Assembly: GCF_002940065.1 (NCBI RefSeq)
Contig: NZ_MDEJ01000015.1
Location: 1-47,342 of the forward strand
DNA from: Xanthomonas populi
Lineage (GTDB): Bacteria > Pseudomonadota > Gammaproteobacteria > Xanthomonadales > Xanthomonadaceae
Direction of reading: 5' to 3'
DNA length: 47,342 nt
Each line of letters begins with the position of its first letter. Positions within the stretch are counted from its first letter, which is position 1. The notes beneath the pieces were generated by a model. That model was given only the letters and a program-made list of their open reading frames with translations, did no database searches and was not told the origin of the DNA. Positions 47,265 through 47,342 of this stretch are shown here, piece by piece. The position numbers and the translations under genes are program-made.

Positions 47265-47342
47265 TTAGGGCCTGTTAACACATACGAAGCCCTTCAACGA
47301 TCAGGACGAAGCTCAGGAATCCGAGGAACATGACGTCGAGCT
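47265..47342 (-). mobile_element. Probable terminus of an insertion sequence, cut by the window edge
   Basis: After TTAG at 47264-47267 the sequence GGCCTGTTAAC starts a stretch unlike the flanking gene. On the minus strand an open frame enters from the edge and ends at TAA 47274-47276 with the hydrophobic C-terminus LDVMFLGFLSFVLIVEGLR followed by MC. A transposase-like ORF ending inside the terminal repeat, next to a YTAR-type target (TTAG), is what an IS5-group element would show. The family is not confirmed. Confidence 0.4.

Noticed and set aside
46010-47278. A 422-residue plus-strand frame opposite the FUSC gene
   Set aside because: Shadow frame rich in Gln/His/Arg with no motif; the membrane protein on the minus strand has clear helices.

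Overview
The window reads as a chromosomal segment of a Xanthomonas species. The evidence is high GC content, the rnr-rlmB pair, a phoU-pstBACS cluster with a second pstS and an OprO/OprP-type phosphate porin, a beta carbonic anhydrase/SulP pair, kynurenine-pathway genes kynU and kmo, and short intergenic repeats of the gggaatc/ctattcc type common in xanthomonads. Several genes are freshly broken (metH, an RcnB-like gene, a propeller/GGDEF protein, a DUF1289 leader, an ABC-F ATPase), which fits an IS-rich lineage such as X. oryzae. The species is an inference.

Layout. 1-3806: a metH remnant with several lesions, whose homology stops abruptly near base 73, lies downstream of an ArsR/SAM-methyltransferase regulator. 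The regulator start overlaps a near-perfect 28-bp inverted repeat. A divergent acyl-CoA dehydrogenase follows. 3807-9558: an exported two-domain SGNH hydrolase, tRNA-Leu(CAG), RNase R and the rRNA methylase RlmB. 9813-13665: a decayed sensor/GGDEF gene, a repeat-rich gap, RNase T and an RcnB-like gene cut by an in-frame amber codon. 13796-21177: the phosphate block on the minus strand, in the order porin, pstS paralogue, pstS lipoprotein, pstC, pstA, pstB, phoU. Three Pho-box-like sites and an internal terminator suggest PhoB control and graded expression. 21494-24309: a small secreted protein, a carbonic anhydrase and a SulP/STAS transporter ending in a strong terminator; the last two probably act together in bicarbonate handling.

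24522-32256: nth with a co-transcribed unknown gene and an enoyl-CoA hydratase (minus strand), then an FKBP-like protein, a NUDIX hydrolase fused in frame to an amber-interrupted DUF1289 leader, a mercaptopyruvate sulfurtransferase, a DUF1684 lipoprotein, an AmpD-like amidase, and a MOSC / alpha-beta hydrolase / GNAT run. 32439-39199: an ABC-F pseudogene, RlmKL, NAD kinase, a 5'-nucleotidase and a spermidine-synthase-like methyltransferase. 39278-47194: on the minus strand, DUF2939, DUF2461, exonuclease I, kmo, kynU and a FUSC-family membrane protein. The last about 75 bases look like the end of an insertion sequence.

I did not find a clearly new multi-gene system. The most informative signals are the palindromic operator of the regulator beside a dead metH, the triple Pho-box arrangement, the in-frame amber codons inside otherwise intact reading frames (RcnB, DUF1289-NUDIX), and the two-domain SGNH hydrolase whose first domain seems to lack the catalytic Asp.
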